Below are positions 1 to 10,285 of a stretch of 64,000 bases of DNA, one piece after another. How positions within the stretch are numbered: position 1 is the stretch's first letter; each line of letters starts with the position of its first letter. Location of the stretch: the NCBI RefSeq assembly GCF_002803845.1, contig NZ_CP024985.1, positions 5,022,001 to 5,086,000 of the forward strand. Direction: 5' to 3'. The notes beneath the pieces are model-generated. The model was not told where the DNA came from. It ran no database searches and worked only from the letters and a program-made list of their open reading frames with translations. Source of the stretch: Streptomyces lavendulae subsp. lavendulae. GTDB taxonomy: Bacteria > Actinomycetota > Actinomycetes > Streptomycetales > Streptomycetaceae. Position numbers and translations under genes: made by a program.

Positions 1-83
1 GAGATACATCAGGTCGACCATGGGAGAGGAGGGGGCCGCAGCGGCCTCCGCTTCCGACCGCCCACCGGCAGGGAGGCTCGACC

Positions 84-950
84 ATGCATTCCGACACCGC
101 ACCGGACGCGCGGCACACCGCATCCGGCGCCGCCGCGCCGCAGACGCCCACCTGGGACCCCGGCCAGTACCTCCGCCACGCGGACCACCGCGCACGGCCC
201 TTCCTGGACCTGCTCGCCCGCGTCGGCGCGCTCCCCACCGCCCCCGCCCGCATCGCCGACCTCGGCTGCGGCCCCGGCAACGTCACCGCGCTGCTCACCG
301 GCCGCTGGCCCGACGCCCGCATCACCGGCTACGACCTCTCCCCGCAGATGCTGCGCCGCGCCGAGGAGGAGTACGCCGGCCCCACCCCCGGCGGCGGCAG
401 CCTCGACTTCCGCCACGGCGACCTGGCCGACTGGGTGCCCGGGGAGCCGTACGACCTGATCGTCTCCAACGCGGCCCTGCAATGGGTGCCCGGCCACCCC
501 GGCTCCTTCGCGCGCTGGATCGACGGCCTGCGGCCCGGCGGCACCTTCGCCTTCCAGGTCCCCGGCAACTTCACCGCACCCAGCCACCGGCTGCTCGCCG
601 AACTGTGCGACACCCCGCGGTGGCGGGACCGGCTGGGGGGACTCGCCGCACGCCACACCGACACCCTCGAACCCGGCGAGTACCTCGACCGCCTCACCGG
701 CCTCGGCTGCACGGCCGACGTGTGGGAGACCACCTACCACCAGCTGCTCCAGGGACCCGACCCGGTCCTCGACTGGGTCAAGGGAACCGCGCTGCGGCCC
801 GTGCTCACCACCCTCGGCGACGACCGGCCGGCCGTCGACCGCTTCCTGGCCGAGTACCGCCGGGCGCTGCGCGAGGCCTACCCGCCCGGCCCCCGCGGCA
901 CCGTCTTCCCCTTCCGCCGCGTCTTCGCCGTCGCGCGCAAGGAGGCCTGA
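84..950 (+). CDS. tam: Trans-aconitate 2-methyltransferase
   Basis: Predicted cytosolic SAM-dependent methyltransferase of 288 aa that methylates trans-aconitate, a by-product of the citric acid cycle that inhibits aconitase. The class I methyltransferase motif DLGCGPGNVT lies at about residues 59-68, followed by GYDLSPQML at the end of the second strand and NAALQWVP, a stretch typical of the Tam family. Length fits actinobacterial Tam proteins. The ATG is preceded by GGGAGG seven bases upstream. The remnant of a VOC gene starts two bases after its stop, so the two were probably co-transcribed. The family is clear; the exact substrate is inferred from homology. Confidence 0.88.
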   Translation: MHSDTAPDARHTASGAAAPQTPTWDPGQYLRHADHRARPFLDLLARVGALPTAPARIADLGCGPGNVTALLTGRWPDARITGYDLSPQMLRRAEEEYAGPTPGGGSLDFRHGDLADWVPGEPYDLIVSNAALQWVPGHPGSFARWIDGLRPGGTFAFQVPGNFTAPSHRLLAELCDTPRWRDRLGGLAARHTDTLEPGEYLDRLTGLGCTADVWETTYHQLLQGPDPVLDWVKGTALRPVLTTLGDDRPAVDRFLAEYRRALREAYPPGPRGTVFPFRRVFAVARKEA

Positions 951-952
951 CC

Positions 953-1057
953 GTGCTGAGCGCCGTCGACCACGTACAGCTCGCCGCTCCCCCCGGCTCC
1001 GAGGACCCGGTCGGCAACCGGCTGGAGTTCCTGGAGCCGGACCCCGCACACACCTGA
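953..1057 (+). pseudogene. VOC/glyoxalase-family gene with internal in-frame deletion
   Basis: The 34-codon frame starts with GTG and reads LSAVDHVQLAAPPGSED, a typical N-terminus of a Streptomyces VOC (glyoxalase/bleomycin-resistance fold) protein. It then continues directly with DPVGNRLEFLEP, the typical C-terminal metal-ligand strand of the same family. The roughly 80 residues that normally separate these two parts are missing while the frame is kept. What is seen is the joined frame; the deletion is inferred from knowledge of the family. The product would be far too short to form a betaalphabetabetabeta fold, so this is most likely a dead remnant following tam. Confidence 0.72.
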
Positions 1058-1077
1058 GCGGGGCCGGACCCCCGGGC

Positions 1078-1752
1078 TCAGTTCTTGCGGTGTCCCACCA
1101 GGCGGGGCCTGGCCTCCAGGTTCTCCAGCCCGTGCCAGGCCAGGTTCACCAGGTGCGCCGCCACCTCGGCCTTCTTCGGCCGCCGCGTCTCCAGCCACCA
1201 CTGCCCCGTCAGCGCGACCATCCCGACCAGCGCCTGCGCGTAGAGCGGGGCCAGCTTCGGATCGAAGCCCCGGGCCTTGAACTCCAGCCCGAGGATGTCC
1301 TCCACCTGCGTGGCGATATCGCTGATCAGCGAGGCGAAGGTGCCCGTCGACTGCGCCACGGGGGAGTCCCGCACCAGGATCCGGAAGCCGTCGGTGTAGT
1401 TCTCGATGTAGTCGAGCAGGGCGAACGCCGCCTGCTCCAGCAGCTCCCGCGGGTGCCCCGCCGTCAGCGCACCCGTCACCCCGTCCAGCAGCTGGCGCAT
1501 CTCGCGGTCCACGACCACCGCGTAGAGGCCCTCCTTGCCGCCGAAGTGCTCGTACACCACCGGCTTGGACACCCCGGCCTTCGCCGCGATCTCCTCCACC
1601 GAGGTGCCCTCGAAGCCCTTCTCCGCGAACAGGGTGCGGCCGATGTCCAGCAGTTGCTGACGCCGCTCGGCGCCCGTCATTCGGACCCGGCGACCTCGCC
1701 TGGGCTTGTCGTTGCTGGAACTGCTGCCGTCGATCGCCACGTCCCCCATCAT
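1078..1752 (-). CDS. TetR-family repressor, coupled to desaturase
   Basis: Cytosolic DNA-binding regulator of 224 aa. The N-terminal helix-turn-helix reads SVEEIAAKAGVSKPVVYEHF, the classical TetR signature, preceded by a basic tail (RRGRRVRMTGAERRQQ). The remaining ~150 residues form the ligand-binding domain. The start ATG overlaps the desaturase stop as ATGA, so the pair is translationally coupled; a second ATG follows directly and could be used instead. The gene probably autoregulates the operon through the tandem palindrome at 2786-2812. Acyl-CoA or a fatty acid is a reasonable ligand given the partner gene, but that is inference. Confidence 0.9.
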   Translation of the reverse strand: MMGDVAIDGSSSSNDKPRRGRRVRMTGAERRQQLLDIGRTLFAEKGFEGTSVEEIAAKAGVSKPVVYEHFGGKEGLYAVVVDREMRQLLDGVTGALTAGHPRELLEQAAFALLDYIENYTDGFRILVRDSPVAQSTGTFASLISDIATQVEDILGLEFKARGFDPKLAPLYAQALVGMVALTGQWWLETRRPKKAEVAAHLVNLAWHGLENLEARPRLVGHRKN

Positions 1753-2735
1753 GCCGCGTTCGTCGTCTTTTCCTTGCGCCGGGCGTCGATGCGCCCGTCC
1801 GACGGCCAGCGCACGTCCGAGGCCCAGCCCAGCCGCTCGAACCAGCGGATCAGCCGCGCGCTGGAATCGACCTGTCCGCGCAGCACACCGTGCCGGGCAG
1901 ACGTCGGGTCGGCGTGGTGCAGGTTGTGCCAGGACTCCCCGCACGACAGCACCGCGAGCCACCACACGTTGCCGCTGCGGTCCCGGGACCGGAACGGCCG
2001 CTTGCCCACCGCGTGACAGATCGAGTTGATCGACCACGTCACGTGGTGCAGCAGCGCCACGCGCACCAGCGAACCCCAGAAGAAGGCCGTGAACGCACCC
2101 CACCAGGACAGCGTCACCAGACCGCCCACCAGCGGCGGGATCGCCAGCGACACCATCGTCCACAGCACGAAGTCGCGCGAGATCCGCCGGATCGCCGGGT
2201 CCTTGATCAGGTCCGGGGCGTACTTCTGCTGGTCGGTCTGCTCCTCGTCGAAGAGCCAGCCGATGTGTGCCCACCACAGGCCCTTCATCAGCGCCGGCAC
2301 CGTCTCGCCGAACCGCCACGGCGAATGCGGGTCGCCCTCGTGGTCGGAGAACCGGTGGTGCTTGCGGTGGTCCGCCACCCAGCGCACCAGCGGCCCCTCC
2401 ACCGCCATCGACCCCATGACCGCCAGCGCGATCCGCAGCGGCCGCTTCGCCTTGAAGGACCCGTGCGTGAAGTAACGGTGGAAGCCGATGGTGATGCCGT
2501 GGCAGGTCAGGAAGTACATGAACACCATCAGGCCGAGGTCCAGCCAGCTCACCCCCCGGCCCCAGGCCAGCGGCACCGCCACCAGCAGGGCCAGAAAGGG
2601 AACGGTGATGAACAGCAGCAGCGCGACCTGCTCCACCGACCGCTTCTGCTCACCGCCGCGCGTCGCGGACACCGCGTCAGTGGAAGGAGTGGAGGACGCG
2701 GGCGCGTCCTCGATCAGATCGGGACCGATCGTCAT
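1749..2735 (-). CDS. Membrane acyl-CoA / fatty-acid desaturase
   Basis: Integral membrane di-iron desaturase of 328 aa, expected to put a double bond into acyl-CoA or phospholipid acyl chains. The three histidine boxes are visible: HRYFTH (residues 86-91), HRKHH (123-127) and a C-terminal HNLHH. Hydrophobic segments lie at about 37-58, 66-84, 103-118 and in pairs after residue 185. The ATG at 2735 is preceded by AGGGGAAC. It is the first gene of a two-gene operon with the TetR repressor and is transcribed divergently from ppc. Regiospecificity cannot be read from sequence; a delta-9 desaturase is the usual role of this subfamily. Confidence 0.92.
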   Translation of the reverse strand: MTIGPDLIEDAPASSTPSTDAVSATRGGEQKRSVEQVALLLFITVPFLALLVAVPLAWGRGVSWLDLGLMVFMYFLTCHGITIGFHRYFTHGSFKAKRPLRIALAVMGSMAVEGPLVRWVADHRKHHRFSDHEGDPHSPWRFGETVPALMKGLWWAHIGWLFDEEQTDQQKYAPDLIKDPAIRRISRDFVLWTMVSLAIPPLVGGLVTLSWWGAFTAFFWGSLVRVALLHHVTWSINSICHAVGKRPFRSRDRSGNVWWLAVLSCGESWHNLHHADPTSARHGVLRGQVDSSARLIRWFERLGWASDVRWPSDGRIDARRKEKTTNAA

Positions 2736-3071
2736 GGGGGTTCCCCTGGGGGGTGAGAAGTCGGCAGGCCCGTCGGGACGGACCCTACGGATCCGTAACC
2801 TACGGCATCGTAAGTATGGCAAAGGTCCCCGGCACGGCAAGGGAGCACACCACACCGGCCCGCCCCGGCCCCCGGCCGCGGCGCCGCGGCGGCGGCGCAG
2901 TGGCGGCGCTGCCGGGGCACAAGGACGCGCCACCTATCCTGGTGTCGTCGGACAGCGCGGTCCGCACGGGCAGCCCGGGCTGCGCACCGGTGCATCGGTA
3001 CGGCACCGTCACCGCGCGCCCCCGGGAGCCCACAGCCCAGTAGCGCTCGAACACTGCAAGGAGCCGCACCT
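2736..3071. other. Divergent intergenic region, desaturase / ppc
   Basis: Non-coding region of 336 bases between the desaturase start and the GTG of ppc. The left part holds the tandem palindrome at 2786-2812. The rest is GC-rich without a credible reading frame, and I see no second conserved element. Confidence 0.5.
2786..2812. promoter_or_regulatory. Tandem palindromic operator, probable TetR site
   Basis: Two 12-bp palindromes stand in tandem with a 15-bp period: TACGGATCCGTA (perfect, 2786-2797) and TACGGCATCGTA (one mismatched pair, 2801-2812). Both fit the pattern TACGNNNNCGTA, which resembles operators of TetR-family regulators. They lie 51-77 bases upstream of the desaturase start. 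Binding by the adjacent repressor is inference. Confidence 0.6.
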
Positions 3072-5834
<2,763 letters not shown>

Positions 5835-5847
5835 CCCGGCCCCGCCC

Positions 5848-5894
5848 CGTACGCACGCGAGCCCCCGCCGACGGCGGGGGCTCGCGTGCGTACG
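5848..5894. terminator. Bidirectional terminator, ppc / pth
   Basis: A perfect 23-bp inverted repeat separated by one base lies between two convergent genes. The arms begin with CGTACGCACGCGAGC. There is no T-tract, as is usual in Streptomyces. It can serve ppc on the plus strand and pth on the minus strand. Confidence 0.85.
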
Positions 5895-5905
5895 GGTGCC
5901 GGGCG

Positions 5906-6496
5906 TCAGGAGTTGTACGTCGACTGCGCCCGTTCCAGACCGTCCAGGATCAGGCACTCCACGGCGTCCGCGGAGCGGTCCACGAACCAGTCCAGTTCCT
6001 TGCGCTCGGTGGAGGAGAAGTCCTTCAGGACGAAGTCCGCGACCTGCATGCGGCCGGGCGGGCGGCCGATGCCGCAGCGCACGCGGTGGTAGTCGGGTCC
6101 CATCGCCTTCGTCATCGACTTCAGGCCGTTGTGCCCGTTGTCCCCGCCGCCCAGCTTCAGGCGCAGCGTCGGGTAGTCGATGTCCAGCTCGTCGTGGATC
6201 GCGACGATCTTCTCCACCGGCACCTTGTAGAAGTCGCGCAGGGCCGTGACCGGGCCTCCCGACAGGTTCATGAACGACATCGGCTTGGCGAGCACGATCC
6301 GGCGGTTCGCCGGTCCCGGCGGGCCGATGCGGCCCTCGACGACCTGGGCGCGGGCCTTGTGCGCCTTGAACCTGCCGCCGATCCGCCCGGCCAGCAGGTC
6401 GGCCACCATGAAGCCGATGTTGTGGCGGTTGCCGGCGTACTCCGGTCCGGGGTTCCCGAGACCGACGACCAGCCAGGGCGCCGCGTCGTCCGACAT
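5906..6496 (-). CDS. pth: Peptidyl-tRNA hydrolase
   Basis: Cytosolic esterase of 196 aa that releases peptides from prematurely dropped peptidyl-tRNA, recycling tRNA. Family motifs are present: VVGLGNPGPEYAGNRHNIGF with catalytic His25, the PMSFMNLSG segment, HDELDIDYP carrying the catalytic Asp, and GGGDNGHNGLKS. Length matches bacterial Pth. The start ATG has AAGGAGC seven bases upstream. It lies downstream of the L25 gene, a pairing common in actinobacteria, but the hairpin at 6527-6565 between them suggests partial termination or a separate transcript. Confidence 0.97.
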   Translation of the reverse strand: MSDDAAPWLVVGLGNPGPEYAGNRHNIGFMVADLLAGRIGGRFKAHKARAQVVEGRIGPPGPANRRIVLAKPMSFMNLSGGPVTALRDFYKVPVEKIVAIHDELDIDYPTLRLKLGGGDNGHNGLKSMTKAMGPDYHRVRCGIGRPPGRMQVADFVLKDFSSTERKELDWFVDRSADAVECLILDGLERAQSTYNS

Positions 6497-6526
6497 CAAA
6501 AGCTCCTTAAGTGCCTGGAACGAAGA

Positions 6527-6565
6527 CGACCGCCGTCCCGCTCCAGTGGAGCCGGACGGCGGTCG
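6527..6565 (-). terminator. Hairpin after the L25 gene
   Basis: Eleven-bp arms (CGACCGCCGTC and its complement) enclose a 17-base loop between the L25 stop and the pth start. It is probably a terminator or attenuator for L25 transcription reading toward pth. Confidence 0.65.
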
Positions 6566-6596
6566 GTCAGCAACTGCTGAGGGGGTGGGGCGAGGC

Positions 6597-7181
6597 TCAG
6601 GCCTCGGTGCCCTCGGCGGCCTCGGCGGCCGGCTCCTCGGCCTGCGGGGCGACGACCTGCAGGACGGCGATGTCGCCGTCGACGGCCAGGGTGGTGCCGG
6701 CGGGCAGGACCAGGTCCTTGGCGTGGATGGTGGCGCCGGCCTCAAGGCCCTCGATCGAGACGGTGACCTCGGTCGGGATGTGGGTGGCCTCGGCCTCGAC
6801 GGAGATGGTGTTCTGGAGGGTCTCCAGCATGTTGCCGCCGGCGGCCAGGTCGCCCTCGGTGACGATCGCGACGTCGACGGTGACCTTCTCGCCCTTCTTG
6901 ACGATCAGGAAGTCGACGTGCGAGATGGAGCGCTTCAGCGGGTGCTTCTGCACGGCCTTCGGGATGACCAGCTCGGTGCCGTCGCCCGCGATGTCCAGGG
7001 AGATCAGGACGTTCGGGGTGCGGAGCGCCAGCTGCAGGCCGTGGCCCTCGACGTTGACGTGCTTGGGGGCCTGGCCGTGGCCGTAGATGACACCGGGGAC
7101 CAGGGCGTCGCGACGGGCCTGGCGGGCGGAGCCCTTGCCGAAGGTGTCGCGGAGCTGGGCGGAAAGCTTGACCTCGGACAT
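6597..7181 (-). CDS. rplY: 50S ribosomal protein L25 (CTC type)
   Basis: Ribosomal protein of 194 aa that binds 5S rRNA. The N-terminal L25 domain occupies about residues 5-92 (KLSAQLRDTFGKGSARQARR, then VPGVIYGHG) and the C-terminal TL5/CTC beta-domain runs to about 180. An acidic Ala/Glu tail ends the protein. This long form is the general-stress/CTC version rather than the short E. coli L25. The ATG is preceded by GAGGAG. It sits between prs and pth, the usual actinobacterial order; expression is probably shared with prs. Confidence 0.96.
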   Translation of the reverse strand: MSEVKLSAQLRDTFGKGSARQARRDALVPGVIYGHGQAPKHVNVEGHGLQLALRTPNVLISLDIAGDGTELVIPKAVQKHPLKRSISHVDFLIVKKGEKVTVDVAIVTEGDLAAGGNMLETLQNTISVEAEATHIPTEVTVSIEGLEAGATIHAKDLVLPAGTTLAVDGDIAVLQVVAPQAEEPAAEAAEGTEA

Positions 7182-7362
7182 GCTCACTCCTCGTGGGGTG
7201 ACGGAAGAACGGACTGGGTCACCCGGCCGGAACGGCCTGCTACGAAGAGCGCGTCGATAACGGAGCGTCCGTCCCGCGGAACGGGTACGGCCTCCCTCGC
7301 CGAGCAACTCATGGAGTGTACCCGGCGCGGGAGGCCGCGCCCAAAAGGATCTCTGCCCGGTG

Positions 7363-8340
7363 TTACTGCTGCTCTTCGAAGAGGCTGGTGACCGAGCCGT
7401 CCTCGAAGACCTCGCGCACCGCGCGGGCGATCATCGGGGCGATGGAGAGCACCGTGATCTTGTCGAGCTCCAGGTCCGAGGGGTCCGGGAGGGTGTTCGT
7501 GAAGACGAACTCGCTGACCTTGGAGTTCTTCAGGCGGTCGGCGGCCGGGCCCGAGAGGATGCCGTGCGTGGCCGTCACGATGACGTCCTCGGCGCCGTGC
7601 GCGAAGAGCGCGTCGGCCGCGGCGCAGATGGTGCCGCCGGTGTCGATCATGTCGTCGACCAGGACGCAGACGCGGCCCTTGACCTCACCGACGACCTCGT
7701 GGACGGTCACCTGGTTGGCGACGTCCTTGTCGCGGCGCTTGTGCACGATGGCCAGCGGCGCGTCGAGGCGGTCGCACCAGCGGTCGGCGACGCGCACGCG
7801 GCCGGCGTCCGGGGAGACGATGGTCAGCTTGGTGCGGTCCACCTTGGCGCCGACGTAGTCCGCGAGGACGTTCAGGGCGGAGAGGTGGTCGACCGGGCCG
7901 TCGAAGAAGCCCTGGATCTGGTCGGTGTGCAGGTCGACCGTGAGGATGCGGTCGGCACCCGCGGTCTTCAGCAGGTCGGCGACCAGACGGGCCGAGATGG
8001 GCTCGCGGCCCTTGTGCTTCTTGTCCTGGCGGGCGTAGCCGTAGGACGGGATGATCACGGTGATGGAGCGTGCCGACGCGCGCTTCAGCGCGTCGATCAT
8101 GATCAGCTGCTCCATGATCCACTTGTTGATCGGAGCCGTGTGGCTCTGGATCAGGAAGCAGTCCGCGCCACGTGCCGACTCCTGGAAGCGGACGTAGATC
8201 TCGCCGTTCGCGAAGTCGAAAGCCTTGGTCGGCACGAGGCCGACTCCCAGCTGGTGCGCGACCTCCTCGGCCAGCTCGGGGTGGGCGCGGCCGGAGAAGA
8301 GCATCAGCTTCTTCTCGCCGGTCGTCTTGATCCCGGTCAC
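7363..8340 (-). CDS. prs: Ribose-phosphate pyrophosphokinase
   Basis: Cytosolic enzyme of 325 aa making PRPP from ribose 5-phosphate and ATP, the precursor of nucleotides, histidine and tryptophan. Visible motifs are the N-terminal KLMLFSGRAHPELAEEVA, the flexible catalytic loop region GYARQDKKHKGREP, the divalent-metal site VDLHTDQIQGFFDGPVDHL, and the PRPP-binding loop VLVDDMIDTGGTICAAA. The start is GTG at 8340. It follows glmU by 134 bases on the same strand, a pairing found across Gram-positive bacteria, and probably shares its transcript. The stop codon is TAA. Confidence 0.97.
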   Translation of the reverse strand: MTGIKTTGEKKLMLFSGRAHPELAEEVAHQLGVGLVPTKAFDFANGEIYVRFQESARGADCFLIQSHTAPINKWIMEQLIMIDALKRASARSITVIIPSYGYARQDKKHKGREPISARLVADLLKTAGADRILTVDLHTDQIQGFFDGPVDHLSALNVLADYVGAKVDRTKLTIVSPDAGRVRVADRWCDRLDAPLAIVHKRRDKDVANQVTVHEVVGEVKGRVCVLVDDMIDTGGTICAAADALFAHGAEDVIVTATHGILSGPAADRLKNSKVSEFVFTNTLPDPSDLELDKITVLSIAPMIARAVREVFEDGSVTSLFEEQQ

Positions 8341-8474
8341 AGCACTGTCTCCTCAGACGTGTGGAAAGCTGCTCGCCCCCGTGTGCGTCCGTCCCGCACA
8401 CGGTGAGCCAGCCGAATTGCGTGCACCTATCACGGTACGCCGTCCCGGGCGTACCTGTTTCCGGTCAGTTCACC

Positions 8475-9923
8475 TCAGAGGTGACCGGAGTCCTTCTCGC
8501 CGGTCGACTGCGCGGCCGTCGCGGCCGCGCTGCCGGGGCGCTTGCGGGCCACCCAGCCCTCGATATTCCGCTGCTGGCCACGGGCCACGGCCAGGGCGCC
8601 GGGCGGCACGTCCTTCGTGATCACCGAACCGGCGGCCGTGTAGGCGCCGTCCCCGATGGTGACGGGAGCCACAAACATGTTGTCGGAACCCGTCTTGCAG
8701 TGTGAGCCGACGGTGGTGTGGTGCTTGTGTTCGCCGTCGTAGTTCACGAACACGCTGGCCGCGCCGATGTTCGTGTACTCGCCGATCGTCGCGTCGCCCA
8801 CGTACGACAGGTGCGGCACCTTGGTGCCCTCGCCGATCGTCGCGTTCTTCATCTCCACGTACGTGCCGGCCTTGGCCTTGAGGCCGAGGTTGGTGCCCGG
8901 GCGCAGGTACGCGAAGGGGCCGACGCTCGCCTGCTCCCCGATGACGGCGCCGTCGGCCACCGTGTTGTCCACGCGGGCGCCCGCGCCGACGCGGGTGTCC
9001 TTGAGCCGGGTGTTCGGGCCGACCTCGGCCCCCTCGGCGATGTGCGTGGCGCCCAGCAGCTGGGTGCCCGGGTGGATCAGGGCGTCCTGCCCGAAGGTCA
9101 CCGTCACGTCCACGAAGGTGCCGGCGGGGTCGACGACCGTGACGCCCGCGAGCATGGCCCGCTCCAGCAGGCGCGCGTTCAGCAGCGCGCGGGCCTCGGC
9201 CAGCTGTACCCGGTTGTTGATGCCGAGGATCTGGCGGTGGTCCGTGCCGACGGCCGCGCCGACGCGGTGGCCCGCCTCGCGCAGGATGCCGAGCACGTCG
9301 GTGAGGTACTCCTCGCCCTGGCTGTTGTCGGTGCGGACCTTGCCGAGCGCGTCCGCGAGGAGGTTCCCGTCGAAGGCGAAGACCCCGGAGTTGATCTCCC
9401 GGATCGCGCGCTGGGCGTCGGTGGCGTCCTTGTGTTCGACGATGGCGGTCACGGCGCCGGTGGCCGGGTCGCGGACGATGCGGCCGTAGCCGGTGGAGTC
9501 CGGGACCTCGGCGGTCAGCACGGTGACGGCGTTGCCGTCCGCCCCGTGGGTGGCGGCGAGCTGCGCGAGGGTCTCGCCGGTCAGCAGCGGGGTGTCGCCG
9601 CAGACCACGATCACGGTGCCGTCGACCGGCCCGCCGAGCTCTTCGAGGGCCATCCGGACGGCGTGCCCGGTGCCGTTCTGCTCGTACTGGACCGCGGTGC
9701 GGACGTCGGCGTCGATCCCGGCGAGGTGTGCGGTGACCTGTTCGCGCGCGTGGCCGACGACGACCACGAGGTGCGCGGGGTCCAGCTCGCGGGAGGCGGC
9801 GACCACGTGACCGACGAGCGAGCGCCCGCAGATCTCGTGCAGGACCTTGGGGGTGGCCGACTTCATGCGGGTGCCTTCACCCGCTGCGAGTACGACGACG
9901 GCTGCCGGGCGGGTTGCGCTCAC
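8475..9923 (-). CDS. glmU: Bifunctional GlcNAc-1-P uridyltransferase / GlcN-1-P acetyltransferase
   Basis: Cytosolic enzyme of 482 aa that catalyses the last two steps to UDP-GlcNAc for peptidoglycan. The N-terminal pyrophosphorylase domain (about 1-235) starts with VVLAAGEGTRMKSATPKVLH. A long left-handed beta-helix of hexapeptide repeats follows, with the acetyltransferase active-site region near VEMKNATIGEGTKVPHLSYV and NYDGEHKHHT. A ~30-residue Ala-rich tail ends the protein. The start is GTG. It is the first protein gene after tRNA-Gln on the minus strand and lies upstream of prs. Confidence 0.97.
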   Translation of the reverse strand: MSATRPAAVVVLAAGEGTRMKSATPKVLHEICGRSLVGHVVAASRELDPAHLVVVVGHAREQVTAHLAGIDADVRTAVQYEQNGTGHAVRMALEELGGPVDGTVIVVCGDTPLLTGETLAQLAATHGADGNAVTVLTAEVPDSTGYGRIVRDPATGAVTAIVEHKDATDAQRAIREINSGVFAFDGNLLADALGKVRTDNSQGEEYLTDVLGILREAGHRVGAAVGTDHRQILGINNRVQLAEARALLNARLLERAMLAGVTVVDPAGTFVDVTVTFGQDALIHPGTQLLGATHIAEGAEVGPNTRLKDTRVGAGARVDNTVADGAVIGEQASVGPFAYLRPGTNLGLKAKAGTYVEMKNATIGEGTKVPHLSYVGDATIGEYTNIGAASVFVNYDGEHKHHTTVGSHCKTGSDNMFVAPVTIGDGAYTAAGSVITKDVPPGALAVARGQQRNIEGWVARKRPGSAAATAAQSTGEKDSGHL

Positions 9924-10017
9924 GGGTGTGCCCTTCGGCTTCGGGGGTGGACCCAGGAAGGATACCGGTGCCGAAGTGCCCCTGTTCTGGGGGACTCCCG
10001 GGGGCGGGCATGCGAAA

Positions 10018-10042
10018 GGGCCCCGACCGGAGGTCAGGACCC
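10018..10042 (-). terminator. Hairpin after tRNA-Gln
   Basis: On the minus strand an 11-bp stem (two G-U pairs) with a 3-base loop lies 27 bases past the tRNA end and is followed by TTTCGC. It fits an intrinsic terminator for the tRNA transcript, ahead of glmU. Confidence 0.6.
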
Positions 10043-10069
10043 GCGTGCTGTGAGCTCCCCGTGCTGAGC

Positions 10070-10140
10070 TCCCCTGTCAGGACTCGAACCCGAACATAAG
10101 GCACCAAAAGCCTCAGTGCTGCCAATTACACCACAGGGGA
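10070..10140 (-). tRNA. tRNA-Gln (UUG)
   Basis: A 71-base cloverleaf on the minus strand. The acceptor stem TCCCCTG pairs with CAGGGGA, the anticodon stem GAGGC/GCCTT encloses a TTTTGGT loop with anticodon TTG, and the T-arm carries GTTCGAGTC. The CCA end is not encoded. It reads CAA and probably, by wobble, CAG codons. Confidence 0.95.
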
Positions 10141-10285
10141 TGGTAAACCCGATCGAATCGGACTTTCTGTGCTGCCGATCAAGCTGGCCGTCCCTACTAT
10201 GCCGTACCACCCGCCTTCCCCGCGACGGTACTCGCGCCCGGATATGTCCGGGGTCGCCGCACGGGCCGCCCGTACGCTGGACGGC

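Noticed and set aside
10070..10140. tRNA-Gln and bldA considered as integration sites of a mobile element
   Set aside because: No integrase, excisionase or duplicated tRNA 3' end is visible nearby, and flanking genes are core chromosomal genes.
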